21,799 nt of DNA, taken from contig DKGO01000061.1 in NCBI GenBank assembly GCA_002453315.1, forward strand, positions 1 through 21,799, written 5' to 3'. The notes under the pieces are model-generated. The model was not told the DNA's origin. It saw nothing but the letters and a program-made list of their open reading frames with translations, and ran no database searches. Shown one piece after another: positions 7,336 through 16,500 of this stretch. Position 1 is the first letter of the stretch; each line of letters opens with the position of its first letter. Made by a program: the position numbers and the translations under genes. Source of the DNA: Caryophanales bacterium UBA6768 (GTDB lineage: Bacteria > Bacillota > Bacilli > Bacillales_D > Amphibacillaceae).

Positions 7336-8270
7336 TTGACTACCTCCTTTACCGTTTGTTCAAGCCATTTCAAAATACCCTCATATACTTCTTCACGGTT
7401 CTTTTCATTTAAGAGTTCATGTCTAGCCCCTTCATACAATCGTAAAGTGACCGGTTGATCCCGTTTAACGAAAGATTCATACACTTTTTTTACCCCTTTG
7501 CCATGATCTCCTACAGGGTCCTCATCCCCAGAAATAATAAACACAGGCAGTTGTCGGTCCATCTTGTCCAATTCTTTCGCTTCGTGAATCGTATTTAATC
7601 CACTAATTAAATCAACAAAAAAACCTGCTGTACAAATAAAACCACATAACTCATCGGCAATATATGTATCTACTTCAGCATCATCACGTGATAAAAAGTC
7701 GAATTTCGTTCGGGCAGGTTTAAATTTTTTATTGTATTGGCCAAAGGTTAGCTTATCAAGTAGAGGACTTGGTGTTCGGACGCCTGTTCGCCATGCTTCA
7801 AATTTTGCAATTTGTAAACCGATTTTCCCGATCAGTCCTTTACTTCCACCAGTACCAGATAAAATAATGCCAGCAATGTCTTCTTCGAAAACTTGTGTGT
7901 AGCGCCGTGTTAAAAATGACCCCATACTATGACCAAATATGAAGAGCGGTAAGTCGGGGTGGTTTTCTTTAATTTTATCTGTCAGTAATTTCATATCGTG
8001 CACGACTTTTTCAAAGCCATTTGTTTCAGCAAAAAAGCCCTTATCATCGATATTGGCAATCGACTCCCCATGACCCCGGTGGTCAATTCCGTAAACAATC
8101 CATCCATTGTCTGTTAAAAATTGACTAAAAGCATCATAACGTAATATGTGTTCTGCCATCCCGTGGGCAATTTGGATCATACCATGGGCTTGTCCATTGT
8201 CATTTTCCCATTGATAACCATTTAATGTGACCTCATCTGTTGTTTTTATCGTAAAAGACGTTCGTTTCAT
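7332..8270 (-). CDS. Alpha/beta hydrolase, monoacylglycerol lipase-like
   Basis: A 312-residue serine hydrolase. The oxyanion region HGMAEH (about 36-41) and GIDHRGHGES (about 61-70) are typical of the monoacylglycerol lipase/lysophospholipase group (Hydrolase_4). The triad is Ser115 in FGHSMGS, Asp251 in ISGDEDPVG and His284 in GARHELLNE. There is no signal peptide, so it is cytoplasmic. The frame is open to an ATG at 8285, but GGGGGAG just after that ATG is the ribosome site for the ATG at 8270, which I use. It is the first gene of a two-gene unit with the RpiR regulator. The physiological ester is unknown. Confidence 0.85.
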   Translation of the reverse strand: MKRTSFTIKTTDEVTLNGYQWENDNGQAHGMIQIAHGMAEHILRYDAFSQFLTDNGWIVYGIDHRGHGESIANIDDKGFFAETNGFEKVVHDMKLLTDKIKENHPDLPLFIFGHSMGSFLTRRYTQVFEEDIAGIILSGTGGSKGLIGKIGLQIAKFEAWRTGVRTPSPLLDKLTFGQYNKKFKPARTKFDFLSRDDAEVDTYIADELCGFICTAGFFVDLISGLNTIHEAKELDKMDRQLPVFIISGDEDPVGDHGKGVKKVYESFVKRDQPVTLRLYEGARHELLNEKNREEVYEGILKWLEQTVKEVVN

Positions 8271-8444
8271 TGGCATCTCCCCCATTAAAATATAAGCCTA
8301 TATTAAATGTAACATATTAATAGAAGAAAAGGATGAATTTTTTTAAAAAATGGGATGCTAATGTGGTTTATGATGCGACCTTCGGTGTTTTTTCAAGGAT
8401 TTAATAATGGTAAATGATGTGAAGAAAAATTAGCAAAAGATTTT

Positions 8445-8472
8445 TTGATGATACATGATATGCAATTATACA
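8445..8472 (+). promoter_or_regulatory. argC: Candidate upstream arginine operon promoter (P1)
   Basis: TTGATG (8445-8450), 16 bp, TATACA (8467-8472). Transcription would start at about 8479, inside the perfect palindrome 8476-8498. The gap 8271-8636 otherwise shows only AT-rich DNA; no clear promoter for the leftward hydrolase gene was found in it. Confidence 0.4.
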
Positions 8473-8475
8473 GCA

Positions 8476-8498
8476 ATTATGCATAAAGAATGCATAAT
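8476..8498. promoter_or_regulatory. Perfect 9-5-9 palindrome, candidate ArgR/AhrC operator
   Basis: ATTATGCAT (8476-8484) and ATGCATAAT (8490-8498) are exact inverted copies around AAAGA. The TGCAT...ATGCA core resembles the ARG box (TGAAT-4 bp-ATTCA), although the spacer is 5 bp and C replaces A. Its place upstream of argC fits repression by arginine through AhrC/ArgR. Confidence 0.5.
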
Positions 8499-8574
8499 GT
8501 ATAAAAAGAGTTTGTACAATGAAGTCAATTAACACAAGTATTGAAATTAATTTTGGGAAATTATAAATATGCAC

Positions 8575-8602
8575 TTGATTTTATTTTTATACGTATTATA
8601 AT
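8575..8602 (+). promoter_or_regulatory. argC: Proximal arginine operon promoter (P2)
   Basis: TTGATT (8575-8580), 16-bp spacer, consensus TATAAT (8597-8602), about 35 bp before the argC ATG. Confidence 0.55.
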
Positions 8603-8636
8603 AGTATTTATTGTTAGTTTACTGGAGGGTAAAAAA

Positions 8637-9674
8637 ATGAAAACTGCCATTATTGGTGCAACAGGATACGGTGGAGAAGAATTAGTTCGCTTGTTAACGA
8701 ATCATCCATCAGTAACGATTCATTCTCTTCATGCAACAAGTATGCATGGGGAGCCATTAGCAAATGTTTATCCACATATGGGGGCATTTGGTGATTTTCG
8801 AATCGAACCTGTCAACGTAGAAAAAATTGCAAGTGAAGTTGAGATCGTATTGATGGCGACTCCCTCCGGGGTTAGTACAAAATTAACACCTTCATTGATA
8901 GAAAAAGGTGTCAAAGTCATTGATTTATCCGGTGATTTTCGAATTGAAAATCGGGAAATTTTTAAAAAATGGTATCGATTAGATGCTCCTGAACGTCATC
9001 TTGCTTCACAATCTGTCTATGGTTTACCGGAGTGGACAGAGACTGATATGACGAAGGTGAACATCGTTGCGAATCCAGGGTGCTATCCGACAGCAGTGTT
9101 ATTAGGGCTTGCCCCAATAGTGCAACAAGGAATCATCGACGAATCATCTATCATCATTGATGCAAAAACAGGGGTAAGTGGTGCTGGGAAAGGGTTATCT
9201 CCCGCCACCCATTTTTCCGAAACAAATGATAATATGAAAATTTATAAAGTTAATGAACATCAACATACACCTGAAATAGAACAAATTTTACAAAAATGGA
9301 ATGATGCTGTTGGTACCGTAACCTTTACAACCCACCTAGTACCAATGACACGAGGCATTATGGCAACGATGTACGGTACGGTGAAAGAGCGCGTAACAAC
9401 GACAGAGTTAATCGATTTATATAAGGAAAGTTACCGCGATGATTTTTTTGTGCGAATTAGAGATGTGGGCCACTTTCCGAGTACAAAAGAAGTATATGGT
9501 TCCAATTTTTGTGATATTGGTATCACTTTTGATGAACGAACTAACCGAGTGACTGTCGTATCTGTTATCGATAACTTAGTTAAAGGTGCCTCAGGGCAAG
9601 CCGTGCAAAACATGAATAAAATGATTGGCATTGCAGAAAATACGGGACTGGATTTTATGCCAATTTATCCATAA
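8637..9674 (+). CDS. argC: N-acetyl-gamma-glutamyl-phosphate reductase ArgC
   Basis: A 345-residue enzyme, usual length for ArgC, that reduces N-acetylglutamyl phosphate to the semialdehyde with NADPH in arginine synthesis. The nucleotide-binding start GATGYGGEEL (residues 8-17), the catalytic Cys149 in NPGCYPT, DAKTGVSGAGK, and the THLVPMTRGI segment are all present. I choose ATG at 8637 because GGAGGG lies about seven bases before it and the protein then begins MKTAIIGATG; the frame is open upstream to 8541 without a ribosome site. First gene of the arginine operon, 45 nt before argJ. Confidence 0.96.
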   Translation: MKTAIIGATGYGGEELVRLLTNHPSVTIHSLHATSMHGEPLANVYPHMGAFGDFRIEPVNVEKIASEVEIVLMATPSGVSTKLTPSLIEKGVKVIDLSGDFRIENREIFKKWYRLDAPERHLASQSVYGLPEWTETDMTKVNIVANPGCYPTAVLLGLAPIVQQGIIDESSIIIDAKTGVSGAGKGLSPATHFSETNDNMKIYKVNEHQHTPEIEQILQKWNDAVGTVTFTTHLVPMTRGIMATMYGTVKERVTTTELIDLYKESYRDDFFVRIRDVGHFPSTKEVYGSNFCDIGITFDERTNRVTVVSVIDNLVKGASGQAVQNMNKMIGIAENTGLDFMPIYP

Positions 9675-9719
9675 TAAGTTTTTCTGGGAAAATTTTAACG
9701 CAATCAAAGGAGAGTTTAC

Positions 9720-11030
9720 GTGAGTAATTATGCTGAAATTGAAGAAGATGTCAAAGGCTATGTTGCCTATAAAAAAAATAATACAAAATTAAAGACGGTA
9801 GAAGCATCGATGGAAATGGGCAAAGTTAAACCTGTCACTGAAGGAACGGTTGTTTCACCAAAGGGGTTTCAAGCGGCAGGGTTATATTCCGGAGTAAAAA
9901 GGAAGCGGAATGATTTAGGCGCTATTTTTTCCAAAAAACCTGCCCAGGTAGCCGCTGTTTATACGTTAAATGAAATACAAGCAGCCCCATTAACAGTGAC
10001 TAAGGAGAGCATTGGTAGGGAAAATACTTTACAAGCATTGATAGTTAACAGCGGAAATGCAAATGCATGTACAGGGGAACAAGGCTTACATGATGCTTAT
10101 GATATGCGAACATTAATAGCAAAACATTTTAATGTGCCAGAACACTATGCAGCAGTCGCATCAACAGGCATTATCGGGCTTCCAATGCCAATGGATAAAA
10201 TCTCCGGGCATATCAGAAAATTGAAGATTGGCGATTCATTTACCGACGCTAAAAATTTTGGTGAGGCAATGATGACAACTGACACATTTGCCAAAATAAG
10301 TTGCATGGAAACAGTTATTGACGATAAAAAGGTCATCATGGGTGGCGCCGCAAAAGGATCAGGAATGATTGAGCCGAACATGGGAACGATGTTAGCCTTC
10401 ATCACAACCGATGCTAAAATCGAAGCAACATATTTAGACCCTTTATTAAAACAAATTACAAACAAAACATTTAATAGCATCACCGTCGATGGTGACACAT
10501 CAACAAACGATATGGTCATCGTCATGGCTAACGGAGAAGCGAGCAACGAATCATTAACACCAGAGCACAATGACTGGGAAAATTTTGTTGAATTATTAAC
10601 AAAAACATGTGAATCACTAGCAAAACAAATTGCCCATGACGGAGAAGGAGCAACAAAGTTGATTGAAGTGGAAGTCATTGGGGCTAGCTCGGATATCGAT
10701 GCCCAAAAAGTGGCCAAATCAGTCGTCGGATCCTCCCTCGTAAAAACAGCCATATTTGGTGTCGATGCCAACTGGGGGCGCATCATCGCCGCAGTCGGCT
10801 ATAGTGGAGTAAAAATTCAACCGGAAAAAATCGACATGTTTATCGGTGCCATTCCATTACTGGAAAAAAGTGAACCAGTCACATTTTCAGAAACAGAAGC
10901 ATCCACATATTTAGCAAATGATTTCATTAAAATTGTAGTTAATTTAAATGATGGGAGTGGCTCGGGGAAAGCATGGGGCTGTGACTTAACATATGATTAC
11001 GTACGAATCAACGCAAGTTATCGATCATAA
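9720..11030 (+). CDS. argJ: Bifunctional ornithine acetyltransferase / N-acetylglutamate synthase ArgJ
   Basis: ArgJ moves the acetyl group from N-acetylornithine to glutamate, and the bifunctional form can also use acetyl-CoA. Family motifs: SPKGFQAAGLYSGVK (46-60), NSGNANACTG (110-119), KGSGMIEPN (212-220), SITVDGDTSTND, ANWGRI. The precursor normally cleaves itself before the nucleophilic Thr in an ATML motif; here the motif is GTML with Thr223. GTG at 9720 follows AAAGGAGAG at good spacing. This gives an N-terminal tail about 30 residues longer than is common (436 residues in all); an internal ATG coding Met31 lacks a good ribosome site. Second operon gene; a 513-nt gap with a repeat array separates it from argB. 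Confidence 0.95.
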   Translation: MSNYAEIEEDVKGYVAYKKNNTKLKTVEASMEMGKVKPVTEGTVVSPKGFQAAGLYSGVKRKRNDLGAIFSKKPAQVAAVYTLNEIQAAPLTVTKESIGRENTLQALIVNSGNANACTGEQGLHDAYDMRTLIAKHFNVPEHYAAVASTGIIGLPMPMDKISGHIRKLKIGDSFTDAKNFGEAMMTTDTFAKISCMETVIDDKKVIMGGAAKGSGMIEPNMGTMLAFITTDAKIEATYLDPLLKQITNKTFNSITVDGDTSTNDMVIVMANGEASNESLTPEHNDWENFVELLTKTCESLAKQIAHDGEGATKLIEVEVIGASSDIDAQKVAKSVVGSSLVKTAIFGVDANWGRIIAAVGYSGVKIQPEKIDMFIGAIPLLEKSEPVTFSETEASTYLANDFIKIVVNLNDGSGSGKAWGCDLTYDYVRINASYRS

Positions 11031-11081
11031 GAATACGCTCCTGAATGTGGCATAGTTATTCAATACTTAGACCGTAGTTGG

Positions 11082-11513
11082 CCGCACATAAATGGTGGTT
11101 TCCGCACATAAATGGTGGTTTCCGCACATAAACGGCGGTTGCCCGCACATAAACGGCGGTTGCCCGCACATAAATGGTGGTTTGCCGCACATAAACGGCG
11201 GTTTACCGCACATAAACGGTGTTTACCGCACTTAAATGGTGTCGGACCGCACTTAAACGGTGGTTGCCCGCACATAAACGGTGTTTACCGCACTTAAATG
11301 GTGTCGGACCGCACATAAATGGCGATTGACCGCACATAAACTGCGGTTTACCGCACATAAACGGTGGTTGCCCGCACATAAACCGTGGTTGCCCGCACAT
11401 AAACGGTGGTTGCCCGCACATAAACGGCGGTTGCCCCCACATAAATGGTGTCGGACCGCTCATGAAAGTGAACTGACCACCCATAATCACGGTGCGAACA
11501 CTTATAATCTCGG
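11082..11513. repeat. Tandem array of about 20 units, 20-21 bp period, between argJ and argB
   Basis: The core CCGCACATAAACGG or a close variant begins at 11082, 11102, 11122, 11143, 11164, 11185, 11206, 11226, 11247, 11268, 11288, 11309, 11330, 11351, 11372, 11393, 11414 and 11435, with degraded copies at 11456, 11477 and near 11498. Steps are 21 bp, except for four of 20. After the core come GTGGTTGC, CGGTTTA, TGTCGGA and similar tails. Each core has short inverted ends (ACCG...CGGT). The array fills most of the 11031-11543 gap inside the arginine operon. It has no terminator-like T-run and is not protein coding as far as I can see. Confidence 0.93.
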
Positions 11514-11543
11514 CCATATCAGTTCAGTAAATGAAAGGAAGAA

Positions 11544-12335
11544 TTGAAATTGAAAGAAATTATCGTTTTTAAATGTGGAGGGAGTTCTGTTGATGAACTT
11601 TCGACACAGTTTTTCTTAAATATTCATTCGTTAATTAAGGTTGGTTGGCAACCTGTCATTGTTCATGGAGGTGGGCCTGCAATTCAAGAGCAGCTTGAAA
11701 TGCTAAATCTTACTTTCGAGTTTGTTGATGGGTTGCGAAAAACGACTCAGGACATGATGGATGTTGTTGAAATGGTGTTGTCGGGAAAAATTAATCCGCA
11801 ATTAACGCGTACGTTCAATAAACACGAAATTAGGGCTGTCGGTGTTTCTGGCTCTGATGATCAACTTTTAATGGCGTCACCCAAAAATAAGGAAAAGTAT
11901 GGGTTAGTCGGTGAGGTGACGGCTGTAAATACGGCATACATTCACACTTTATTGAACAATGGCATTGTTCCTGTCATTTCACCAGTTGCGATTGATGGGA
12001 ATTCCGAAACGTATAATGTTAATGCTGACACGGCTGCTGGGGCAATAGCCTCTTCACTTAAGGCGAAACAGCTCGTCTTTGTGACGGATGTTCCAGGTAT
12101 ATTAATAAATAACGAACTACAAAAAAATATAACAGAATATGAGATTGAAAATTTGATAGAAGCAGGAATCATCTATGGAGGCATGATTCCGAAAGTTAAA
12201 GCGGCCCTCCATGGTTTACGAGGGAATGTGGAAGAAGTAATGATTATTAACGGGAAAAAAAGTAAGCCTATCGTTGATGGGACACTGATTGGTACAACGA
12301 TTACGAATAGCAGAATAGGGGCTACAGTAAAATGA
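11544..12335 (+). CDS. argB: Acetylglutamate kinase ArgB
   Basis: A 263-residue amino acid kinase family enzyme that phosphorylates N-acetylglutamate. It shows the N-terminal Lys-Gly-Gly site (FKCGGSS, 9-15), the HGGGPAI loop (41-47), the VSGSDDQLL region, NVNADTAAGAIA, VFVTDVPGI, and GGMIPK near the C-terminus. The start is TTG at 11544 or TTG at 11550; AAAGGA at 11534-11539 is 4 or 10 bases away respectively, so either may be used and the protein differs by two residues. It ends in a 4-bp ATGA overlap with argD, so the two are translationally coupled. The repeat array ends about 30 bp upstream. Confidence 0.95.
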   Translation: MKLKEIIVFKCGGSSVDELSTQFFLNIHSLIKVGWQPVIVHGGGPAIQEQLEMLNLTFEFVDGLRKTTQDMMDVVEMVLSGKINPQLTRTFNKHEIRAVGVSGSDDQLLMASPKNKEKYGLVGEVTAVNTAYIHTLLNNGIVPVISPVAIDGNSETYNVNADTAAGAIASSLKAKQLVFVTDVPGILINNELQKNITEYEIENLIEAGIIYGGMIPKVKAALHGLRGNVEEVMIINGKKSKPIVDGTLIGTTITNSRIGATVK

Positions 12336-13474
12336 ATTTATTTCCAACATACAATCGATTTGATTTAGAAGTCCAATCAGCAAATGGTGTCACCATTACT
12401 GATACGGATGGTAAAACTTATTTAGATTTTGGTTCGGGGATTGGTGTTTGTAATTTAGGTCACAAAAACCCAGCCGTTAAAAAAGCAGTTGAAATGCAGT
12501 TAGATCAATATTGGCACGTATCGAATTTGTATCATATTCCTATTCAAGAGGAAGTAGCCAAATTAATTACAGAAAACAGTTTCGCTGATCAAGTATTTTT
12601 TTGTAATAGTGGGGCAGAGGCAAATGAAGCGGCAATTAAACTTGTTCGTAAAGCAACGGGAAAAGATAAAATCATCTCTTTTGAAAAATCTTTTCACGGG
12701 CGAACATTTGCAACGATGGCGGCAACAGGTCAAGAAAAAATTCAACAAGGTTTCGGGGATATGTTGCCAAAATTCGTTTATGCAACATTTAATGATCTAC
12801 CATCAGTGAAGGAACTAATTGATAATGAAACAGCAGCAGTAATGATTGAACTCATTCAAGGGGAAGGTGGCGTTCATCCAGCTGACAAAGATTTTATTCA
12901 GACATTATCCACCCTTTGTAAAGAGAATAACATCCTTCTCATCGTTGATGAGATCCAAACCGGCATCGGTCGAACAGGTGAAAAATTCGCCTATGAACAT
13001 TATGGGATTGAACCAGATGTGATGACGATTGCGAAGGGGCTTGGAAATGGGATTCCGGTAGGGGCAATGGTTGCAAAAAAAGAATTACGAGATATTTTTC
13101 AGGCCGGAACTCATGGTACGACCTTCGGGGGAAATCCCATCGCCATGGCAGCGGCAAAAGCCGTCATAACTGAAATGTTTAATGATCAATTTTTACTAGA
13201 AGTTAAACAGAAAGGTCATTATTTAAACGAAAAATTAATAAAAAAATTGAAATCACAAAAAAAAGTAACTGATATCCGACAACTCGGATTAATGATTGGA
13301 ATTGAATGTAATCAACCAGTTATTGACATTGTTAAAACACTACTAAATCAAGGATTAATCGTACTTGTCGCAGGTGACAATGTTATTCGTTTATTACCAC
13401 CGTTAACCGTCACGGAAACAGAAATTGATAAAGCAGTTACCATTTTAGCGTCAGTTTTTCAGAATGAATGTTAA
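12332..13474 (+). CDS. argD: Acetylornithine aminotransferase ArgD
   Basis: A 380-residue class III PLP aminotransferase that converts N-acetylglutamate semialdehyde to N-acetylornithine with glutamate as donor. SGAEANEAAIK (93-103), FHGRTFATM (121-129), Asp206 in VDEIQTGIGRTG, and the Schiff-base Lys235 in TIAKGLGNG identify the acetylornithine branch. The ATG overlaps the argB stop by 4 bp. Only 32 nt separate it from carB, leaving no room for the carA gene usual at this place. Confidence 0.95.
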   Translation: MNLFPTYNRFDLEVQSANGVTITDTDGKTYLDFGSGIGVCNLGHKNPAVKKAVEMQLDQYWHVSNLYHIPIQEEVAKLITENSFADQVFFCNSGAEANEAAIKLVRKATGKDKIISFEKSFHGRTFATMAATGQEKIQQGFGDMLPKFVYATFNDLPSVKELIDNETAAVMIELIQGEGGVHPADKDFIQTLSTLCKENNILLIVDEIQTGIGRTGEKFAYEHYGIEPDVMTIAKGLGNGIPVGAMVAKKELRDIFQAGTHGTTFGGNPIAMAAAKAVITEMFNDQFLLEVKQKGHYLNEKLIKKLKSQKKVTDIRQLGLMIGIECNQPVIDIVKTLLNQGLIVLVAGDNVIRLLPPLTVTETEIDKAVTILASVFQNEC

Positions 13475-13506
13475 GGCGGATAGAATTCTACGAGGAGGAA
13501 AAAAAG

Positions 13507-16500
13507 ATGCCCAGCGATAAACAGATGAAAAAAGTACTCGTTATTGGGTCTGGCCCCATAGTCATTGGGCAGGCAGCTGAGTTTGATTATGCTGGGACAC
13601 AAGCTTGTCTTACATTAAAAGCCGCCGGCTATGAAGTAATTCTTTTAAACAACAATCCGGCGACAATGATGACAGATGAAAATGTTGCTGATCACGTTTA
13701 TTTTGAACCTTTAACAGTTCAAACAGTGGAAAAAATCTTTCAAAAAGAAAAGCCGGATAGCCTGCTTGCCACTGTCAGTGGGCAAACAGGGTTAAATTTA
13801 GCTTTTAAATTAGCTGAACAAGGATTATTAAAAAAATATCATGTGCAAGTATTAGGAACTTCAATCAATGCGATTAAACAAGGAGAAGATCGTGAAAAGT
13901 TTAAACATCTTATGGATCACATAAAGGAGCCAACCCCAGAAAGTGCATTAATTCACGAAATAGAGGAAGGAATTTCGTTTAGTGAACAAGTAGGATTTCC
14001 ATTAATCATTCGACCTGCTTATACGTTGGGGGGTTCTGGTGGTGGTATTGCCAAAAATGCTGCACAATTTAAAACGATGATTTCCCGGGGATTACGCGCT
14101 AGCCCAATTCATCAGTGCTTAGTAGAAAAGAGCATTGCTGGCTGGAAAGAAATTGAATTCGAAGTCATTCGGGATAAAAATAATGTGACAGTTGTCATTT
14201 GTCAGATGGAAAATTTTGACCCTGTCGGTGTTCATACAGGGGATTCTATCGTTGTTTCACCAATTCAAACATTAACGAATCGTGAAATTCAAGTGTTAAG
14301 TCAAGCATCGAAGAAAATAGTTCAGGAAATCGGGATTATCGGTGCTTGTAATGTCCAGCTTGCTTATGATCCAGAAACGAAAAGCTATGCTGTCATTGAG
14401 GTAAACCCACGCGTCAGTCGTTCAAGTGCATTGGCTTCAAAAGCAACGGGTTACCCAATCGCTAAAATCGCAACTAAATTAAGCATTGGCTATACGTTAG
14501 CTGAACTGTATGATGGGAGGCTTGGGAAATCATTGGCGGCATGTGAACCAAAAATGGATCACGTTGTTGTAAAATTTCCTTGTTGGCCTTTTAATAAATT
14601 GACATCGGCTGAAAGATTTCTTGGTACGGAAATGAAGGCAACAGGCGAAGTGATGGCACTAGAAAAAACATTAGCAGCTGCTGTACAAAAATCAATCCGT
14701 TCTATAGGAGTAAAACTCAATGGAATACGATTACGATCATTACAATCAATCGACACGGCAACGTTAAAGACTATCGTACAACAAGTAGATGACAGGAGAT
14801 TTTTTGCTATTATAGAATTGTTACAAAGGGGAACGACTGTCACAGAAATAAATGAGATGACAACCATTGATTCATATTTTCTTGAATGTCTGGCCTCACT
14901 TGTTTTGTTGGAAAAAAATGCAACAGCAACACCATTTTCGCAAGTATCGAAAACGGAATTACTTCTATTAAAACAATCTGGTTTCACAAATGAACAATTA
15001 GCATCGATATGGCATTGTTCTGTGGAACATTTAAAGACAAAATTAAAAAGTGATGGAATTTTTGCTCAGTATGAAAAAGTGCATGCGTACACAAGTTCAA
15101 CTAATGGGCCATCTTCCTATTATTTTGCAACATGGGATGAGGCGCCACGACCGGTAACCCGCAACGATGATCATGAAAAAGTGCTTATCATCGGTTCTGG
15201 ACCTATTCATATTGGGCAAGGACTTGAATTTGATTATTGTTCTGTTCAAGGGGTAAAGGCCCTACAAAAATATCGCATGAAAGCTATTTTAATGAACAAC
15301 AATCCAGCAACCGTCAGTACCGATTATGAAATCGCTGATAAATTATATGTCGATCCAATTACGTTTGAAGATGTCTTGAACATCATCGAACATGAACAAA
15401 TAGAAAAAGTGATCATCCAATTTGGCGGGCAAACAGCGATTAATTTAGTAAAAAAGTTGGAAGCAGCAGGTGTAACATTATTAGGCTCCTCCATGGATAC
15501 GATTGATAAATTAGAGGATAGGGAAAGATTCTACCATTATTTACAATCAATTGATGTCGCCCATATACCGGGTTATACTGCCAACTCACTAGAAGAAATG
15601 ATTTCACAAGCTGACAAAATTGGTTATCCAATTTTAGTGCGACCATCTTATGTCATTGGTGGTCAAGGAATGAAAGTCATTCATTCAGAAGAACAATTAC
15701 TAGACGTCACCAAAACGACAGGAACAGTATTCCCACTACTTGTTGATGCGTTTTATCCGGGGAAGGAAGTAGAGGTTGATGTCGTCACAGATGGGGAAAA
15801 CATTTTTATTCCGGCTATATTTGAACATATTGAAAAAGCAGGTGTTCATTCAGGGGATAGCATAGCCGTGACACCACCAATTTCATTAGCGGAATCAATG
15901 AAGCAATCAATTGTTTCGGCAACAGAAAAAATTGCCCAAGGGATGGATTTTAAAGGGATTTTTAATATCCAATTTGTTATCTATCAAGACACATTGTATG
16001 TGTTAGAAGTAAATCCACGGGCATCACGGACAGTTCCCGTATTAAGCAAAGTTTCTGGAGTCAACCTTATTGAATTAGCGACATCCGTGCTACTCGGTTT
16101 TCCGTTAAAAACGACTGAGAAGTTCGGAAAAGAAAAAGAGTTTTACACAGTGAAAGCACCAATTTTTTCAACGTCAAAGCTCCCTGGCGTCGATCCGAAA
16201 CTTTCACCGGAAATGGCTTCAACAGGTGAAATTATGGCTGTTGCATCAACATTGAAAGCTAGTTTAACAAAATCATTTTTCTGGAATGAATCATTAGCGA
16301 TGAAAATGCAGCGTCCGGAAAATGAAGTGTTAATCATGTCACAAGATGCGCAATTTTTGCAAGTGAAAGATCGATTCCAATCGATTGGTATTCATGTAAA
16401 ATATCGCGAGGATTTTTCTCAAGGTGGAACAGCCGAGGAAATCGAAGATTGGTTAAAATCAAAAAAGGCATTGGCTATTTTTTGTGCGAATGAAGAGAGT

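Noticed and set aside
8541..8636. Upstream extension of ArgC by 32 residues
   Set aside because: The extension covers the P2 promoter, lacks a ribosome site, and is not in the ArgC family; ATG 8637 has GGAGGG.
10145..10786. A 213-residue minus-strand frame inside argJ
   Set aside because: Shadow of the strongly supported argJ; no recognisable domain or ribosome site.
11082..11513. CRISPR array
   Set aside because: Units are 20-21 bp with no unique spacers of 25-40 bp between repeats, and no cas genes are near.
11203..11517. Open frame on the minus strand through the arg array, with a heptapeptide repeat of the type CGQPPFM
   Set aside because: The 21-bp unit is a multiple of three and lacks stops, so long open frames arise on both strands by chance. 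No ribosome site precedes the ATG, and the 20-bp steps shift the frame between units.
11112..11547. Open frames on the plus strand through the arg array with a repeat like PAHKRRL
   Set aside because: Same cause as on the other strand; no ribosome site, and the frames overlap the argB ribosome site.
13468..13506. Longer CarB start overlapping the end of argD
   Set aside because: The extra residues are not part of the family, and the strong GAGGAGG site points to ATG 13507.
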